The notes: generated by a model not told the origin, from the letters alone. 64,000 nt of DNA from Methylotenera versatilis 7 (GCF_000799165.1 NZ_JUGF01000002.1:1240001-1304000), one strand, 5' to 3'. Positions 8,423 to 18,014 are shown, counted from the stretch's first letter. Numbers and translations: made by a program.

Positions 8423-8549
8423 TCACATAAAACACTATCTACGTTATAAATACGACAATTTTCCACAAAAAAAGTTTGCGTTTTGTATGACTTCTGTAGT
8501 CATTTTCAAAAGAAATAAAATCTTATATAGCGCCTTGCTTACATTGGGG

Positions 8550-8561
8550 ATGAGGCCTCAT
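8550..8561. promoter_or_regulatory. 12-bp perfect palindrome, candidate operator
   Basis: ATGAGGCCTCAT lies in the fdh/fae divergent spacer, about 70 nt upstream of the fae TATAAT box. Perfect symmetry and position suggest a regulator site, but no regulator gene adjoins the pair. Confidence 0.35.
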
Positions 8562-8630
8562 TTACTTCAATAGCAAGCACAAAAAATCTGCACTTTTATG
8601 CAAGCAAAATGTCTCACTAATACGGCAAAA

Positions 8631-8636
8631 TATAAT
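8631..8636 (+). promoter_or_regulatory. -10 element of the fae promoter
   Basis: A perfect TATAAT lies 38 nt upstream of the fae start codon. No good TTGACA sits at the right spacing, which suggests an activator-dependent promoter. The gene's RBS AAAGGAG is strong. Confidence 0.45.
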
Positions 8637-8673
8637 TCAATTTTGGATCTAACTTTCAAAAAGGAGAACAAAA

Positions 8674-9213
8674 ATGGCAGTTATTGACCGTGTACTAGTA
8701 GGAGAAGCACTCGTTATCGAAGATAGAGCAGATGGCCACGGTTTGGATTTACTGAATGTCGCCCACATAGACCTTATCATGGGGCCGCGCGGAAGCTATG
8801 CTGAACAGGCTTTCTGCCGTGCACTGACTGATCAGAAAGATGGTGCAAATGGCTTACTGGCAATCACAGCACCTAATATGATGACTAAGCCAGCTACTGT
8901 GATGTTTAATAAAGTGACCATTAAAAATGGCAAGCAGGCTTTACAGATGTTTGGTCCAGCACAACGCGGTGTATCCATGGCCGTAATGGACAGTGTGGCT
9001 GATGGCACAATTCCCAAAGATGAAGCGGAGAATGTCTTTATTTGTGTGGGTGTATTTATTGACCGCAAAGCCGATGATGACAAACGCGTGCAAGAGTGGA
9101 ATTATCAAGCTACTAAGCAGGCAATCAAGAATGCTGTTGCACAGGAGCCAAGAGTTGACACTGTTCTGAAAGAGTACAAAGAAACAGTGCACCCATTTCA
9201 AGCTAAGCAATGA
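8674..9213 (+). CDS. Formaldehyde-activating enzyme homologue (Fae family)
   Basis: 179 residues. Fae joins formaldehyde to tetrahydromethanopterin to give methylene-H4MPT. Family signatures are clear: AHIDLIMGPRGS with the catalytic-region His at 31, TAPNMMTKPATVMFNKVT, MFGPAQRGVSMAV, and GVFIDRKADDD. Compared with the standard Methylorubrum enzyme it carries about 14 extra residues before AHIDL (around 15-28), and several positions differ, so it may be a Fae2/Fae3-type paralogue rather than the main enzyme. It is head to head with fdh, linking the first and last steps of formaldehyde oxidation. I do not assign a gene number. Confidence 0.93.
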   Translation: MAVIDRVLVGEALVIEDRADGHGLDLLNVAHIDLIMGPRGSYAEQAFCRALTDQKDGANGLLAITAPNMMTKPATVMFNKVTIKNGKQALQMFGPAQRGVSMAVMDSVADGTIPKDEAENVFICVGVFIDRKADDDKRVQEWNYQATKQAIKNAVAQEPRVDTVLKEYKETVHPFQAKQ

Positions 9214-9270
9214 TTTTTTTGATAACAGTCCTGATAAGTAGCTAACCGTTTGGCAGGAAGTGCTGATTGG

Positions 9271-9296
9271 GAATGGCAAAGAGATTGTTGCCATTC
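9271..9296. terminator. Hairpin between the fae homologue and the LysR gene
   Basis: GAATGGCAA and TTGCCATTC form a perfect 9-bp stem with an 8-nt loop between two convergent genes. There is no long T-run. It is a probable weak terminator for either direction. Confidence 0.5.
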
Positions 9297-9304
9297 AATA
9301 ATTG

Positions 9305-10270
9305 TTATCGATTCGAGTCACTGTTTAATTGCTCGCGTTTGGCTTGTTCGATTTGCGTTTTAATCTGTGAACACTTCGCAACTGAGAATTTAGCTTCAAG
9401 CGCATCCAAAAAAACGCGCGTGCGGGCGGGCATCAATCGGCGGCTAGGGAAAACAACCCAAGCTGTGACGGTGGGTAAATCCCAGTCTCCCAGCACCTGG
9501 ACTAATTCACCGCTTCTCACATGCGGTTCGGCAAAGTAATCTGTCATGATTGCGATGCCTATGCCTGATAGCGCTAGGTTAATCAGTAATGCTGGCGAAT
9601 TTGCGGTGGCGCGTCCGGGCGGTATGCCTTGCCAACGTTCTTCAGCACGTTTCATAAGCCAAGGCATGGGTTCGCCGTTGCGGGTAAGTAGATGCAATGC
9701 GTCATGCTCCATCAACGCCTCTGGCTCGGATGGTGCGCCGCGGCGCTGCAGATAGTCTGGTGAAGCGTACATTCCTACCGAAAGCGCAGCCAAGCGTCGC
9801 GCTACCAACGAAACATCATCGGATAAGTCACCCATGCGAATCGCCAAGTCGAAATTTTCACCAATCAAGTCTACCCGACGTGGAGAAATATCCACTTCGA
9901 GCGAAATGGCCGGATACTTAGCAATAAATTCTGCCATTAATGCACCTAGAACATTGTTGGCAAAATCCCCTGGCATCGATATACGTAGGCGGCCACTTGG
10001 CTCGGCTTGCCTGTGTTCGGTAAGCGCAAGTGCTGCCTCTACTTCTGCTGTAACTTGGTGGGCGTGTGATAGCACTGCATTACCAAAATCAGTGACGGTA
10101 AGCTTGCGTGTGGTGCGTAACAATAGTCGCTCGCCTAACTGAGATTCCAGTGCAGCCATGCGGCGCGACAGTGTCGATTTTGGCATTTTCAGGTACTCCG
10201 CCGCACGGCTGAAACTACCTTCGTCCACTACTCTAGCAAAAAGTAGTAGATCATTTGGTTCTAGCTTCAT
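9305..10270 (-). CDS. LysR-family transcriptional regulator
   Basis: 321 residues. The N-terminal helix-turn-helix (GSFSRAAEYLKMPKSTLSRR, about 17-36) is followed by a substrate-binding domain to about 295 and a polar tail of about 25 residues that is longer than usual. The type resembles regulators controlling quinone or azo-compound reductases. It is divergent from the azoreductase-pirin pair, with a palindrome 12 nt upstream of its own start, which points to autoregulation and control of azoR. Confidence 0.92.
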   Translation of the reverse strand: MKLEPNDLLLFARVVDEGSFSRAAEYLKMPKSTLSRRMAALESQLGERLLLRTTRKLTVTDFGNAVLSHAHQVTAEVEAALALTEHRQAEPSGRLRISMPGDFANNVLGALMAEFIAKYPAISLEVDISPRRVDLIGENFDLAIRMGDLSDDVSLVARRLAALSVGMYASPDYLQRRGAPSEPEALMEHDALHLLTRNGEPMPWLMKRAEERWQGIPPGRATANSPALLINLALSGIGIAIMTDYFAEPHVRSGELVQVLGDWDLPTVTAWVVFPSRRLMPARTRVFLDALEAKFSVAKCSQIKTQIEQAKREQLNSDSNR

Positions 10271-10281
10271 AAATATCTCTG

Positions 10282-10295
10282 TTCCATTAATGGAA
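10282..10295. promoter_or_regulatory. 14-bp perfect palindrome, candidate LysR operator
   Basis: TTCCATTAATGGAA sits in the 112-nt spacer between the LysR gene (start 10270) and azoR (start 10383). It has the T-N11-A form expected for LysR boxes. A partial copy, ATCCATT, follows at about 10302. Function is inferred from symmetry and place. Confidence 0.5.
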
Positions 10296-10382
10296 TAATT
10301 ATATCCATTTTAATGACTTATGCATTAATTTTGGAACATATACAGTGTGAACATCGTAATCACAACCGAAAAGGATATCACC

Positions 10383-10985
10383 ATGAAGATTCTACAAATT
10401 AATTCAAGTGCCCGTACTGAAGGCTCTCATTCCACCAAGTTGGCTAATGCGTTAATCGAGCGTTTGAGAGCAACACAATCGCAAGCTGAAGTTACTGTGC
10501 GCGATCTTGGTCGTACGCCTCATCCTATGCTGGATGAAACAGCATTACAGGCTTTGTTTACTCCTGCAGAACAGCGTACTCCTGAGCAAGCAGCTCGTGT
10601 GGCTTTAGATGATGCACTAATCGCGGAAATTCAGTTAGCGGATGTCGTGGTGTTAGGTGTGCCAATGTATAACTTTGGCGTGCCTGCCCAATTAAAAAGC
10701 TGGATTGACGCCATCTCACGTGCCCAAGTGACATTCCGTTATACAGAACAAGGGCCTGAAGGGTTGCTCAAGGGCAAAAAAGTATATGTCGTTTTGACAA
10801 GAGGTGGACTCTATCGCAATACACCGACCGATACTCAAACACCATACCTTAAAACATTATTTGGCTTTCTCGGTATGACTGACGTGCAATTCATGTATGC
10901 CGAAGGGTTGGCAATGGGACCGGAAGCAGAACAGACTGCGCTGGAATCAGCGCAGCAACAGATTGAAGAAGCTGTACTGGCATAA
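10383..10985 (+). CDS. azoR: FMN-dependent NADH:quinone oxidoreductase / azoreductase
   Basis: 200 residues of flavodoxin-like fold. [15 protein letters not shown] binds the FMN phosphate and [18 protein letters not shown] is the hallmark AzoR segment. It reduces quinones and azo dyes with two electrons from NADH, so it protects against electrophilic quinones. I place the start at 10383 because AAAGGA lies 8 nt before this ATG and the product then begins MKILQINSS like known family members; an upstream GTG would add 12 residues. Pirin follows 35 nt downstream, probably as an operon. Confidence 0.93.
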   Translation: MKILQINSSARTEGSHSTKLANALIERLRATQSQAEVTVRDLGRTPHPMLDETALQALFTPAEQRTPEQAARVALDDALIAEIQLADVVVLGVPMYNFGVPAQLKSWIDAISRAQVTFRYTEQGPEGLLKGKKVYVVLTRGGLYRNTPTDTQTPYLKTLFGFLGMTDVQFMYAEGLAMGPEAEQTALESAQQQIEEAVLA

Positions 10986-11020
10986 CACCTAGGTCTTCGA
11001 TAGGAATAAGGAGGTTTATC

Positions 11021-11911
11021 ATGGCAAGTAACAATATCACTTCAATATTTCAGCAGGAAAATGTCACAAACTCACGTTCAGTAGAACAGTTGGTAGCAGG
11101 ACAAGTTACTTCCGACGGCGCTGGTGTCAAATTGACAAGGGTGTTAACGCATCCACTGCAGCGTCGCCTTGATCCTTTCCTGATGCTCGATGCGTTCGGC
11201 ACAGACAAGCCTGAAGATTACATCGGTGGTTTCCCTGACCATCCACATCGTGGATTTGAAACCATAAGCTATATGCTGGCTGGTCGCATGCGCCATCGAG
11301 ACAGTGCAGGCCACGAAGGTTTGCTACAGCAAGGCGGCGTACAGTGGATGACCGCCGGGCGGGGTGTGGTACATTCAGAGTTGCCTGAGCAGGAAGAGGG
11401 TCGCATGGAAGGATTTCAGCTATGGTTGAATCTTAGTGCGAAAGATAAGATGCACATGCCGTGGTACCGCGACATTCAAAGTGAGAGTATTCCGGAATTC
11501 ACTACGCCTGCGGGAGTAACTGTACGTGTGATTGCCGGCACTAGTCACGGTGTTGCCGGAGCCATGCAGCGCGAAACCACTGAGCCGTTGTATCTCGATC
11601 TGCATCTGCCGGCAGGTGCAAGTTTCGCACAGGGGCTGCCATCGGTGTTCAACGCATTTATTTATGTTTACCGTGGCGAAATACGGATTGGCGATAGACA
11701 GGTGCCGCAGCAGCGCATGGCTATTCTGAAGAATGCCACTGACCGCGATGGCGTTGTTTTGAGTGCAGATACCCCAGCACGCGTACTGCTAATAGCTGGC
11801 CGCCCGCTCAATGAGTCGATTGTGCAATATGGCCCATTCGTGATGAATACTCAGGAGCAGATTTTACAGGCCATTGACGACTATCGAGAAGGTCGCCTTG
11901 AAAATGGCTAA
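11021..11911 (+). CDS. Pirin family protein
   Basis: 296 residues, bicupin. The metal-binding region is clear: FPDHPHRGFETISYML with the first two His residues, then GRGVVHSELPE with the third His and Glu. Bacterial pirins bind iron, and some (YhhW) act as quercetin dioxygenases; others have regulatory roles. An excellent RBS (AAGGAGG) fixes the start. Its place after azoR under a LysR regulator suggests a part in quinone or flavonoid detoxification, which is inference. Confidence 0.93.
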   Translation: MASNNITSIFQQENVTNSRSVEQLVAGQVTSDGAGVKLTRVLTHPLQRRLDPFLMLDAFGTDKPEDYIGGFPDHPHRGFETISYMLAGRMRHRDSAGHEGLLQQGGVQWMTAGRGVVHSELPEQEEGRMEGFQLWLNLSAKDKMHMPWYRDIQSESIPEFTTPAGVTVRVIAGTSHGVAGAMQRETTEPLYLDLHLPAGASFAQGLPSVFNAFIYVYRGEIRIGDRQVPQQRMAILKNATDRDGVVLSADTPARVLLIAGRPLNESIVQYGPFVMNTQEQILQAIDDYREGRLENG

Positions 11912-11986
11912 ACGAATATAGTTAGTTATTTCTATCGAACAGTATGTAGTAAATATTATGAAAATCAATGACAGTTCTTGAATGGA

Positions 11987-12020
11987 CAAAGGGCTAATTC
12001 CGTTTGGAATCAGCCCTTTG
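11987..12020. terminator. Hairpin terminator between pirin and tRNA-Arg
   Basis: CAAAGGGCTAATTCC and GGAATCAGCCCTTTG form a 15-bp stem with one mismatch and a GTTT loop. It follows the tRNA-Arg CCA end on the minus strand by 7 nt and the pirin stop on the plus strand by 75 nt, so it can end transcription from both sides. Confidence 0.7.
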
Positions 12021-12027
12021 CATTTTA

Positions 12028-12104
12028 TGGTGCGCCCGAAGAGATTCGAACTCCTGACCCCTTGGTTCGTAGCCAAGTACTCTATCCAGCTGAGCTACGG
12101 GCGC
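12028..12104 (-). tRNA. tRNA-Arg (anticodon ACG)
   Basis: 77 nt with encoded CCA. The 7-bp acceptor stem GCGCCCG/CGGGCGC, the D-arm AGCTCAGCTGGATAGAGT, the anticodon stem CTTGG/CCAAG with loop CTACGAA (ACG), and the T-loop GTTCGAATC are all present. It reads CGN Arg codons after deamination to inosine. It follows tRNA-Ser on the same strand. Confidence 0.97.
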
Positions 12105-12197
12105 ATTTGATTTAATTCAAATTATCAAGAAACGCATTATACGCGATAGCGCTTGTTTCTTAAAGGAGAAAGAGCAATTTTATGGAAATTTTAATAG

Positions 12198-12291
12198 TGG
12201 CGGAGAGCGAGGGATTCGAACCCTCGATACAGATTTAAGCCCGTATGCTTCCTTAGCAGGGAAGTGCCTTCGACCACTCGGCCAGCTCTCC
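12198..12291 (-). tRNA. tRNA-Ser (anticodon GCT)
   Basis: 94 nt with encoded CCA and the long variable arm typical of tRNA-Ser. The acceptor stem is GGAGAGC, the anticodon stem CTTCC/GGAAG encloses loop CTGCTAA (GCT), and the T-loop is GTTCGAATC. It reads AGC/AGU codons. The Ser(GCT)-Arg(ACG) order downstream of alaS is conserved in many proteobacteria. Confidence 0.97.
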
Positions 12292-12410
12292 GTTTATTAA
12301 AATCCACCTAATTACATCTTACTGAATTAAGGCCGCGATATTACTGGAAAATGTCTTAAAAATCAATTAAAAGTCGGCTTGTATAACGGTTAATTGCCGA
12401 TTGTTTATTT

Positions 12411-13646
12411 TTAGGCGCTTTCTAATTCAAATGCTTTGTGTAATACACGTACAGCTAGTTCCATATATTTTTCATCAATCACCACTGCAATTTTGATTTC
12501 GCTGGTTGAAATCATTTGAATGTTGATGCCTTCTTCAGCAAGTGTGCGGAACATTTGGCTAGCGATACCAACGTGTGAGCGCATGCCCACACCGACAACC
12601 GATACTTTGGCGATACGGTCATCGCCGCTGATTTCGCGAGCATTGATATGGCCTTGTACTTTGTCGCGCAAAATAGCCAAAGCTTTATTCATCTCATTTT
12701 TATGTACGGTAAAGGTAAAGTCAGTTGTACCGTCTGCGCCCGTGTTTTGAATAATCATGTCAACATCGATATTGGCGTCAGCAATCGGGCCTAAAATTTG
12801 ATAGGCAATGCCTGGTTTGTCTGGCACACCCAGCACAGTAATTTTGGCTTCGTCGCGATTAAACGCAATGCCTGAGATAATTGGGTTTTCCATGTTGTCG
12901 TCCTTGCTATCTTCTTCAAACGTTATAAGAGTGCCATCGCCTTCATCTTCAAAACTGGATAGCACACGTAACTTAACTTTATATTTACCTGCAAATTCTA
13001 CAGAGCGTATTTGCAGTACTTTGCTGCCTTGGGATGCCAGTTCAAGCATCTCTTCAAATGTGATCGATTTTAAACGGCGCGCTTCAGGTACAACGCGTGG
13101 ATCGGTTGTATAAACGCCATCTACATCTGTGTATATCTGGCATTCATCAGCACCAAGCGCGGCAGCAAGTGCTACGCCTGTAGTGTCTGACCCACCACGG
13201 CCAAGTGTTGTGATATTGCCTTTTTCATCAACACCTTGAAATCCTGCTACTACACAAACATAACCTGCATCCAGGTCTGCTTTTAGGTTGTGTTGATCGA
13301 TGCTTAAAATACGTGCCTTGGTGTGCGCATTATCCGTCAGTATTTTTACTTGCGCACCGGTGTAGCTTTTGGCTTTAATGCCTAAGTCTATCAACGCTAA
13401 AGCAGTCATGCTGATGGTGACTTGCTCGCCTGTTGAAACCATCATGTCTAGTTCTCGCGGGCTAGGGTCTGCCATGATTTCTTTGGCCAGGCCAATTAAG
13501 CGGTTGGTTTCGCCAGACATTGCTGAAACGACCACAACGACTTGGTGACCCATGGATTTGTAGCGCGCGACACGCCTTGCAACATTGCGGATCCGCTCAG
13601 GATTCGCAACAGAAGTACCGCCGTATTTTTGTACAATTAATGCCAT
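12411..13646 (-). CDS. lysC: Aspartate kinase
   Basis: 411 residues. It phosphorylates aspartate, the first step to lysine, threonine, methionine and diaminopimelate. The kinase part carries KYGGTS (7-12), [12 protein letters not shown] and [18 protein letters not shown]. Two ACT domains fill about 265-410 and give feedback control by lysine and/or threonine. The length fits the betaproteobacterial/Pseudomonas Ask type, not the longer E. coli LysC. It lies 45 nt downstream of alaS, probably co-transcribed. The tRNA-Ser gene follows directly where other proteobacteria carry csrA. Confidence 0.97.
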   Translation of the reverse strand: MALIVQKYGGTSVANPERIRNVARRVARYKSMGHQVVVVVSAMSGETNRLIGLAKEIMADPSPRELDMMVSTGEQVTISMTALALIDLGIKAKSYTGAQVKILTDNAHTKARILSIDQHNLKADLDAGYVCVVAGFQGVDEKGNITTLGRGGSDTTGVALAAALGADECQIYTDVDGVYTTDPRVVPEARRLKSITFEEMLELASQGSKVLQIRSVEFAGKYKVKLRVLSSFEDEGDGTLITFEEDSKDDNMENPIISGIAFNRDEAKITVLGVPDKPGIAYQILGPIADANIDVDMIIQNTGADGTTDFTFTVHKNEMNKALAILRDKVQGHINAREISGDDRIAKVSVVGVGMRSHVGIASQMFRTLAEEGINIQMISTSEIKIAVVIDEKYMELAVRVLHKAFELESA

Positions 13647-13691
13647 TTTTAACTCTTAAGTTTTATCAAAGTTTTATATTCATTTACTGAG

Positions 13692-16343
13692 TTATATTAA
13701 CTTGCTAGTAATCCAATCTTTTACGCTTGCCAGCGCTTTTGGTAACTGGCTTGCATCTGTACCACCCGCCATCGCCATGTCCGGTTTGCCGCCGCCTTTG
13801 CCGCCTACTTGATTGGCAACAAAATTCACCAAATCACCGGCTTTAATTCTGGCAATTATATCTGGTGTGATGCCCGCTGCCACACTCACTTTGCCGTCAT
13901 TTACGCTAGCCAAAACAATCGCAGCAGATTTTAACTTGTCTTTTAGTTTATCCATCGTTTCACGCAAGGCGTTCGCGTCTGCGCCTTCTAACATAGCTGA
14001 CAACACTTTAATACCTGCAACATCCAGCGCTTGAGCACTTAAATCATCACCCTGACTACTGGCCAATTTTGATTTTAAGCGTGCTAATTCTTTTTCTAAT
14101 GATTTTGCATGATCAGATAATTGCGCTACTTTATTGGCGACTTCAGACGTTGGTACTTTTAACTCACTTGCCAGTTGGAAAATTAACGCTTGCTGTGCGT
14201 TAATTAATTTTAATGCGCCATTGCCAGTAGTCGCTTCAACGCGGCGTACACCAGAGGCAACACCGCTTTCGCCGATTATTTTAAATAATCCAATATCGCC
14301 CGTTCTTTGCACGTGTGTACCGCCACATAACTCACGGCTTGAACCAATATCTAATACGCGGACTTCATCGCCATATTTTTCGCCAAACAGCATCATTGCA
14401 CCGGTTTTTTGTGCAGATTCAATATCCATCACCCGTGCTTGCGTGGCGGCATTGCTTAAAATCTCAGCATTTACAATGGCTTCCACTTTGGCGATTTCAA
14501 CATCGGTCATTGGTGCATTGTGTACAAAGTCAAAACGCGTTTTATCAGCATCAACCAAGCTACCTTTTTGTTGTACATGCTCGCCCAGCACCTCGCGCAA
14601 AGCTTTGTGCATTAAGTGTGTGGCAGAGTGGTTGCGCATCGTGTCGGCACGCGATGCCATATCCACGCTGGCTTTTAGTGTATCACCAACATTCAAGGTG
14701 CCAGTTTTTAAGATGCCATGATGTCCAAAAACCGCGGCCTGGATTTTTTGTGTATCTTCTACTGCAAAAATACCATTTTCACTTTTTAATAGACCATTGT
14801 CGCCAATTTGGCCGCCAGATTCAGCGTAAAACGGTGTGGTATCTAATACGACAACGCCTTGCTCACCTTCGTTTAAAGACTGCACCGCAATACTGTCTTT
14901 ATAAAGTGCCAAAACTGTGGCGCTTGAGTCTAGTGAATCATAGCCTTTAAATTCGGTGCTATTGCCTGAATATTCAAGATTAGCTGCCATTCTGAATTTG
15001 CCAGCTGAGCGCGCTTGCTCTTTTTGACGCGCCATGGCGGCATTAAATGCTTCGGTATCTACTGAAACATTACGTTCGCGGCAAATATCGGCGGTTAAAT
15101 CTAATGGAAAACCATAAGTGTCATGCAGTTTAAAGGCGGTTTCGCCATTGAAAATACCTTTAGTTGCCGCTAACTCAGTCTCTAAAATCGTCATGCCATT
15201 TTCAATAGTCTCAAAGAAGCGGTCTTCCTCCAGCTTAAGCATGTCAGTAATACGTGCTTGATTTGCAATCAGCTCAGGATAAGCCAAGCCCATTTCAGCG
15301 ACCAAATCTACAACCATTTTATGGAAAAACGATTTGCGGGCGCCAAGTTTGTAGCCATGACGAATTGCGCGACGGATAATGCGGCGCAACACATAGCCAC
15401 GGCCTTCATTGCCTGGAATAACGCCATCTGCAATCAAGAATGAGCAGGCGCGAATATGGTCAGCCAATACTTTTAGGCTTGGACTGGTTAAGTCATTCGT
15501 TTTAGTTTCGCGTGCGGCGGCGGCGATTAAGGTGGTGAAAAGGTCAATTTCATAATTGGCATGAACATGTTGCAATACAGCTGAAATGCGCTCTAAACCC
15601 ATGCCGGTATCGACACTTGGCTTAGGCAGTTTATGCATCACGCCCGCTTCATCGCGGTTAAATTGCATAAATACGTTATTCCAGATTTCAATGAAGCGGT
15701 CGCCGTCTTCATCAGGACTGCCAGGTGGGCCGCCAAAATGGTGTTCACCGTGGTCGTAGAAAATCTCTGTACACGGGCCGCAAGGTCCAGTGTCGCCCAT
15801 CATCCAGAAGTTGTCGGATGCGTAACGTGAGCCTTTGTTATCGCCAATGCGGATAATGCGTTCTGCAGGAACGCCAATTGTTTTGTGCCAGATGTCGTAA
15901 GCTTCATCATCGTCAGCGTAAACAGTGACGGTGAGTTTGTCTTTAGGTAACTTAAAAACGTCGGTTAATAACTCCCATGCGTAGCTGATGGCTTCCACTT
16001 TGAAATAGTCGCCAAAACTGAAGTTGCCCAGCATTTCAAAAAACGTGTGGTGACGTGCGGTGTAACCGACGTTTTCCAAGTCATTATGTTTGCCACCTGC
16101 GCGTACACATTTCTGAGATGAAGTTGCGCGGGTGTAATTACGTTTATCAAAGCCTAAAAATACATCTTTGAACTGGTTCATGCCAGCATTGGTAAATAGC
16201 AGGGTAGGGTCGCCGTGCGGCACCAATGAGCTAGATGCAACGATTTCGTGGCCTTTGGAAGCAAAAAAATCTAAAAATGCTTGGCGGATTTCGTTTGAGC
16301 TAGGCGCTTTGCCAGGGATAGGGTTGCTTAATTTAATCGTCAT
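13692..16343 (-). CDS. alaS: Alanine-tRNA ligase
   Basis: 883 residues, the full length for the family. The N-terminal class II catalytic domain starts with [15 protein letters not shown]. The editing domain has the zinc-binding HSATHLMH motif and [13 protein letters not shown]. The C-Ala domain ends in the Gly-rich [17 protein letters not shown]. It charges tRNA-Ala and hydrolyses Ser- and Gly-tRNA-Ala. The start codon overlaps the end of recX by 11 nt, which implies translational coupling. Confidence 0.98.
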   Translation of the reverse strand: MTIKLSNPIPGKAPSSNEIRQAFLDFFASKGHEIVASSSLVPHGDPTLLFTNAGMNQFKDVFLGFDKRNYTRATSSQKCVRAGGKHNDLENVGYTARHHTFFEMLGNFSFGDYFKVEAISYAWELLTDVFKLPKDKLTVTVYADDDEAYDIWHKTIGVPAERIIRIGDNKGSRYASDNFWMMGDTGPCGPCTEIFYDHGEHHFGGPPGSPDEDGDRFIEIWNNVFMQFNRDEAGVMHKLPKPSVDTGMGLERISAVLQHVHANYEIDLFTTLIAAAARETKTNDLTSPSLKVLADHIRACSFLIADGVIPGNEGRGYVLRRIIRRAIRHGYKLGARKSFFHKMVVDLVAEMGLAYPELIANQARITDMLKLEEDRFFETIENGMTILETELAATKGIFNGETAFKLHDTYGFPLDLTADICRERNVSVDTEAFNAAMARQKEQARSAGKFRMAANLEYSGNSTEFKGYDSLDSSATVLALYKDSIAVQSLNEGEQGVVVLDTTPFYAESGGQIGDNGLLKSENGIFAVEDTQKIQAAVFGHHGILKTGTLNVGDTLKASVDMASRADTMRNHSATHLMHKALREVLGEHVQQKGSLVDADKTRFDFVHNAPMTDVEIAKVEAIVNAEILSNAATQARVMDIESAQKTGAMMLFGEKYGDEVRVLDIGSSRELCGGTHVQRTGDIGLFKIIGESGVASGVRRVEATTGNGALKLINAQQALIFQLASELKVPTSEVANKVAQLSDHAKSLEKELARLKSKLASSQGDDLSAQALDVAGIKVLSAMLEGADANALRETMDKLKDKLKSAAIVLASVNDGKVSVAAGITPDIIARIKAGDLVNFVANQVGGKGGGKPDMAMAGGTDASQLPKALASVKDWITSKLI

Positions 16344-16806
16344 CTGTTTGTAAATTCAGTACTTTTTTAATAGTGTCAAAGCCAAAGCCGCGGCTTTGTA
16401 AAAAACGGGCTTGTTTTGCCCATTCATCCCGATTGGCAGGTGCATTTTTATATTTTTTTTGCCAAATTTCTTTGGCACTTGCTAATTCCGTTTCTTTTAA
16501 TTGCTCAATCGCACCTTCAATCAACGTGCTTTCAATGCCTTTTTCGCGTAATTCATGCACGATTTTACTACTGCCAAATTTCGCTCTGCGCGCATGCACC
16601 ATTTGTTCGGTAAAGCGCGCGTCACTTAACCAGCCGCGTGTTTTAAAATCATCCAAAATGGCAGTAATACTATCCGCGTCTTCGTTTTCATCTAAGTAGG
16701 ACTTAAGTTTCTGTCCTAACTCTTTATATGAATATTCTCGCTTGCCTAAATATTCCAGTGCGCGTTGACGCAATGGTTTTTCAGGGGCACTAGATTTTTT
16801 AAACAT
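16333..16806 (-). CDS. recX: RecA regulatory protein RecX
   Basis: 157 residues of three-helix repeats. The pattern [19 protein letters not shown] and the two further repeats ([37 protein letters not shown]) are typical. RecX binds inside the RecA filament groove and limits its activity. It lies 43 nt downstream of recA, and its start codon sits directly after a hairpin that could hold back its expression relative to recA. It overlaps alaS by 11 nt. Confidence 0.95.
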   Translation of the reverse strand: MFKKSSAPEKPLRQRALEYLGKREYSYKELGQKLKSYLDENEDADSITAILDDFKTRGWLSDARFTEQMVHARRAKFGSSKIVHELREKGIESTLIEGAIEQLKETELASAKEIWQKKYKNAPANRDEWAKQARFLQSRGFGFDTIKKVLNLQTDDD

Positions 16807-16807
16807 A

Positions 16808-16845
16808 TTATTCAGCCTAAAAATGATGCTTTTTGAGCTGAATAA
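16808..16845 (-). terminator. Hairpin between recA and recX (attenuator or RBS-blocking)
   Basis: GCTGAATAA and TTATTCAGC form a 9-bp perfect stem with a loop of 20 nt that contains a further AAAAAGC/TTTTT pairing. Read on the minus strand, it ends 1 nt before the recX ATG and includes the AGG that would serve as its RBS. In E. coli recX is made by partial read-through past recA, and this structure could serve a similar end. Confidence 0.45.
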
Positions 16846-16849
16846 ACAG

Positions 16850-17878
16850 TTAGTCGTCTTCAGTTCTAGGTGCTGTCATGCCGTCTGCTAATTGTTTAGC
16901 ATTGGCACGAATTTTTGCTTCAATTTCGGCAGCCATTTCCGGGTGTTCGCGCAGATACTCTTTGGCATTTTCTTTACCCTGGCCGATTTTTTCACCATTG
17001 TAGCTATACCAAGCGCCGGCTTTTTCCACAAACTTCAGGTTAGAACCTAACTCAATCACTTCGCCTAAACGCGAAATACCTTCGCCGTACATAATGTCGA
17101 ATTCCGCTTGTTTAAATGGCGGCGCGACTTTGTTTTTAATCACTTTTACGCGGGTTTCACTACCGGTGACTTCATCACCTTTTTTAATCGCGCCAGTACG
17201 GCGAATATCCAAGCGCACAGAGGCGTAGAACTTAAGTGCGTTGCCGCCAGTGGTCGTTTCCGGGTTGCCAAACATCACGCCGATTTTCATACGGATCTGG
17301 TTAATAAAAATCACCATCGTGTTGGTGCGTTTGATATTACCCGTAAGTTTACGCAAGGCTTGCGACATTAGTCGCGCTTGTAAACCCATGTGTGAGTCAC
17401 CCATTTCGCCTTCAATTTCAGCGCGTGGTGTTAAAGCCGCAACCGAGTCGACCACCACAATATCTACAGAACCTGAACGCACTAACATATCCACGATTTC
17501 CAGTGCTTGTTCACCGGTATCTGGTTGTGAAATCAGTAAATCAGGCACATTAACGCCTAACTTAGCTGCATATTGCGGGTCTAGCGCATGTTCCGCATCA
17601 ATAAATGCGGCGACACCACCTAGTTTTTGCATTTCTGCAATTACCGATAATGTTAAAGTTGTTTTGCCTGAAGATTCCGGGCCATAAATTTCAATTACAC
17701 GGCCGCGTGGCAAACCGCCTATGCCTAATGCGATATCTAAGCCAAGCGAACCAGTGGAAACAGCTTGAATGTCTTCACCAATATCGGCATCGCCCATACG
17801 CATAATTGAGCCTTTGCCAAATTGTTTTTCAATTTGTGAAAGTGCGGCGGCGAGTGCTTTGCTTTTGTTGTCATCCAT
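16850..17878 (-). CDS. recA: Recombinase A
   Basis: 342 residues. RecA forms filaments on single-stranded DNA, drives strand exchange and stimulates SOS repressor cleavage. Walker A GPESSGKT is at 66-73, followed by EHALDP, Walker [10 protein letters not shown], loop L1 [15 protein letters not shown] and loop L2 region [21 protein letters not shown]. It heads the recA-recX-alaS-lysC series. The 193-nt upstream region has no CTGT-N8-ACAG LexA box that I can find. Confidence 0.98.
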   Translation of the reverse strand: MDDNKSKALAAALSQIEKQFGKGSIMRMGDADIGEDIQAVSTGSLGLDIALGIGGLPRGRVIEIYGPESSGKTTLTLSVIAEMQKLGGVAAFIDAEHALDPQYAAKLGVNVPDLLISQPDTGEQALEIVDMLVRSGSVDIVVVDSVAALTPRAEIEGEMGDSHMGLQARLMSQALRKLTGNIKRTNTMVIFINQIRMKIGVMFGNPETTTGGNALKFYASVRLDIRRTGAIKKGDEVTGSETRVKVIKNKVAPPFKQAEFDIMYGEGISRLGEVIELGSNLKFVEKAGAWYSYNGEKIGQGKENAKEYLREHPEMAAEIEAKIRANAKQLADGMTAPRTEDD

Positions 17879-17987
17879 GTGGTTTTGCCTTTATTTTGAG
17901 GGACTTAATTAACTGCTAATTATTTCATAATTTGCGCTTAAACGTAAGCTTAACTGGGGATTATGCCAAGGTATTTATAGGCAAAAA

Positions 17988-18014
17988 ATAATAATTGGCA
18001 GCACATATTGTCAA
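17988..18014 (-). promoter_or_regulatory. Possible recA promoter
   Basis: On the minus strand a perfect TTGACA (18014-18009) is followed after 15 nt by TATTAT (17993-17988), about 110 nt upstream of the recA start. The spacing is shorter than ideal. No LexA dyad overlaps it. Confidence 0.35.

Larger units (their letters stand above)
8247..8673. other. 427-nt divergent spacer between fdh and the Fae homologue
   Basis: The spacer holds control signals for both genes. On the fae side there is a 12-bp perfect palindrome (8550-8561), a TATAAT box (8631-8636) and a strong RBS (AAAGGAG). On the fdh side there is a 49-codon open stretch on the minus strand (8273-8422) with natural-looking codon content but no clear start. 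The words CTTGCT/AGCAAG and GCAAGCA recur around 8534-8606. No riboswitch that I recognise is present. Confidence 0.6.

Noticed and set aside
8388-8573. Plus-strand frame of 61 codons in the fdh/fae spacer
   Set aside because: No RBS, and its composition is that of AT-rich noncoding DNA.
9834-10142. Plus-strand frame of 102 codons inside the second LysR gene
   Set aside because: Antisense shadow of a clear regulator gene; no RBS.
12028-12291. Integration site at the two tRNA genes
   Set aside because: No duplicated tRNA 3' end or integrase was found on either side; the flanks are chromosomal genes.
14134-14950. Two long plus-strand frames inside alaS
   Set aside because: They are antisense shadows of alaS, whose motifs are intact on the other strand.
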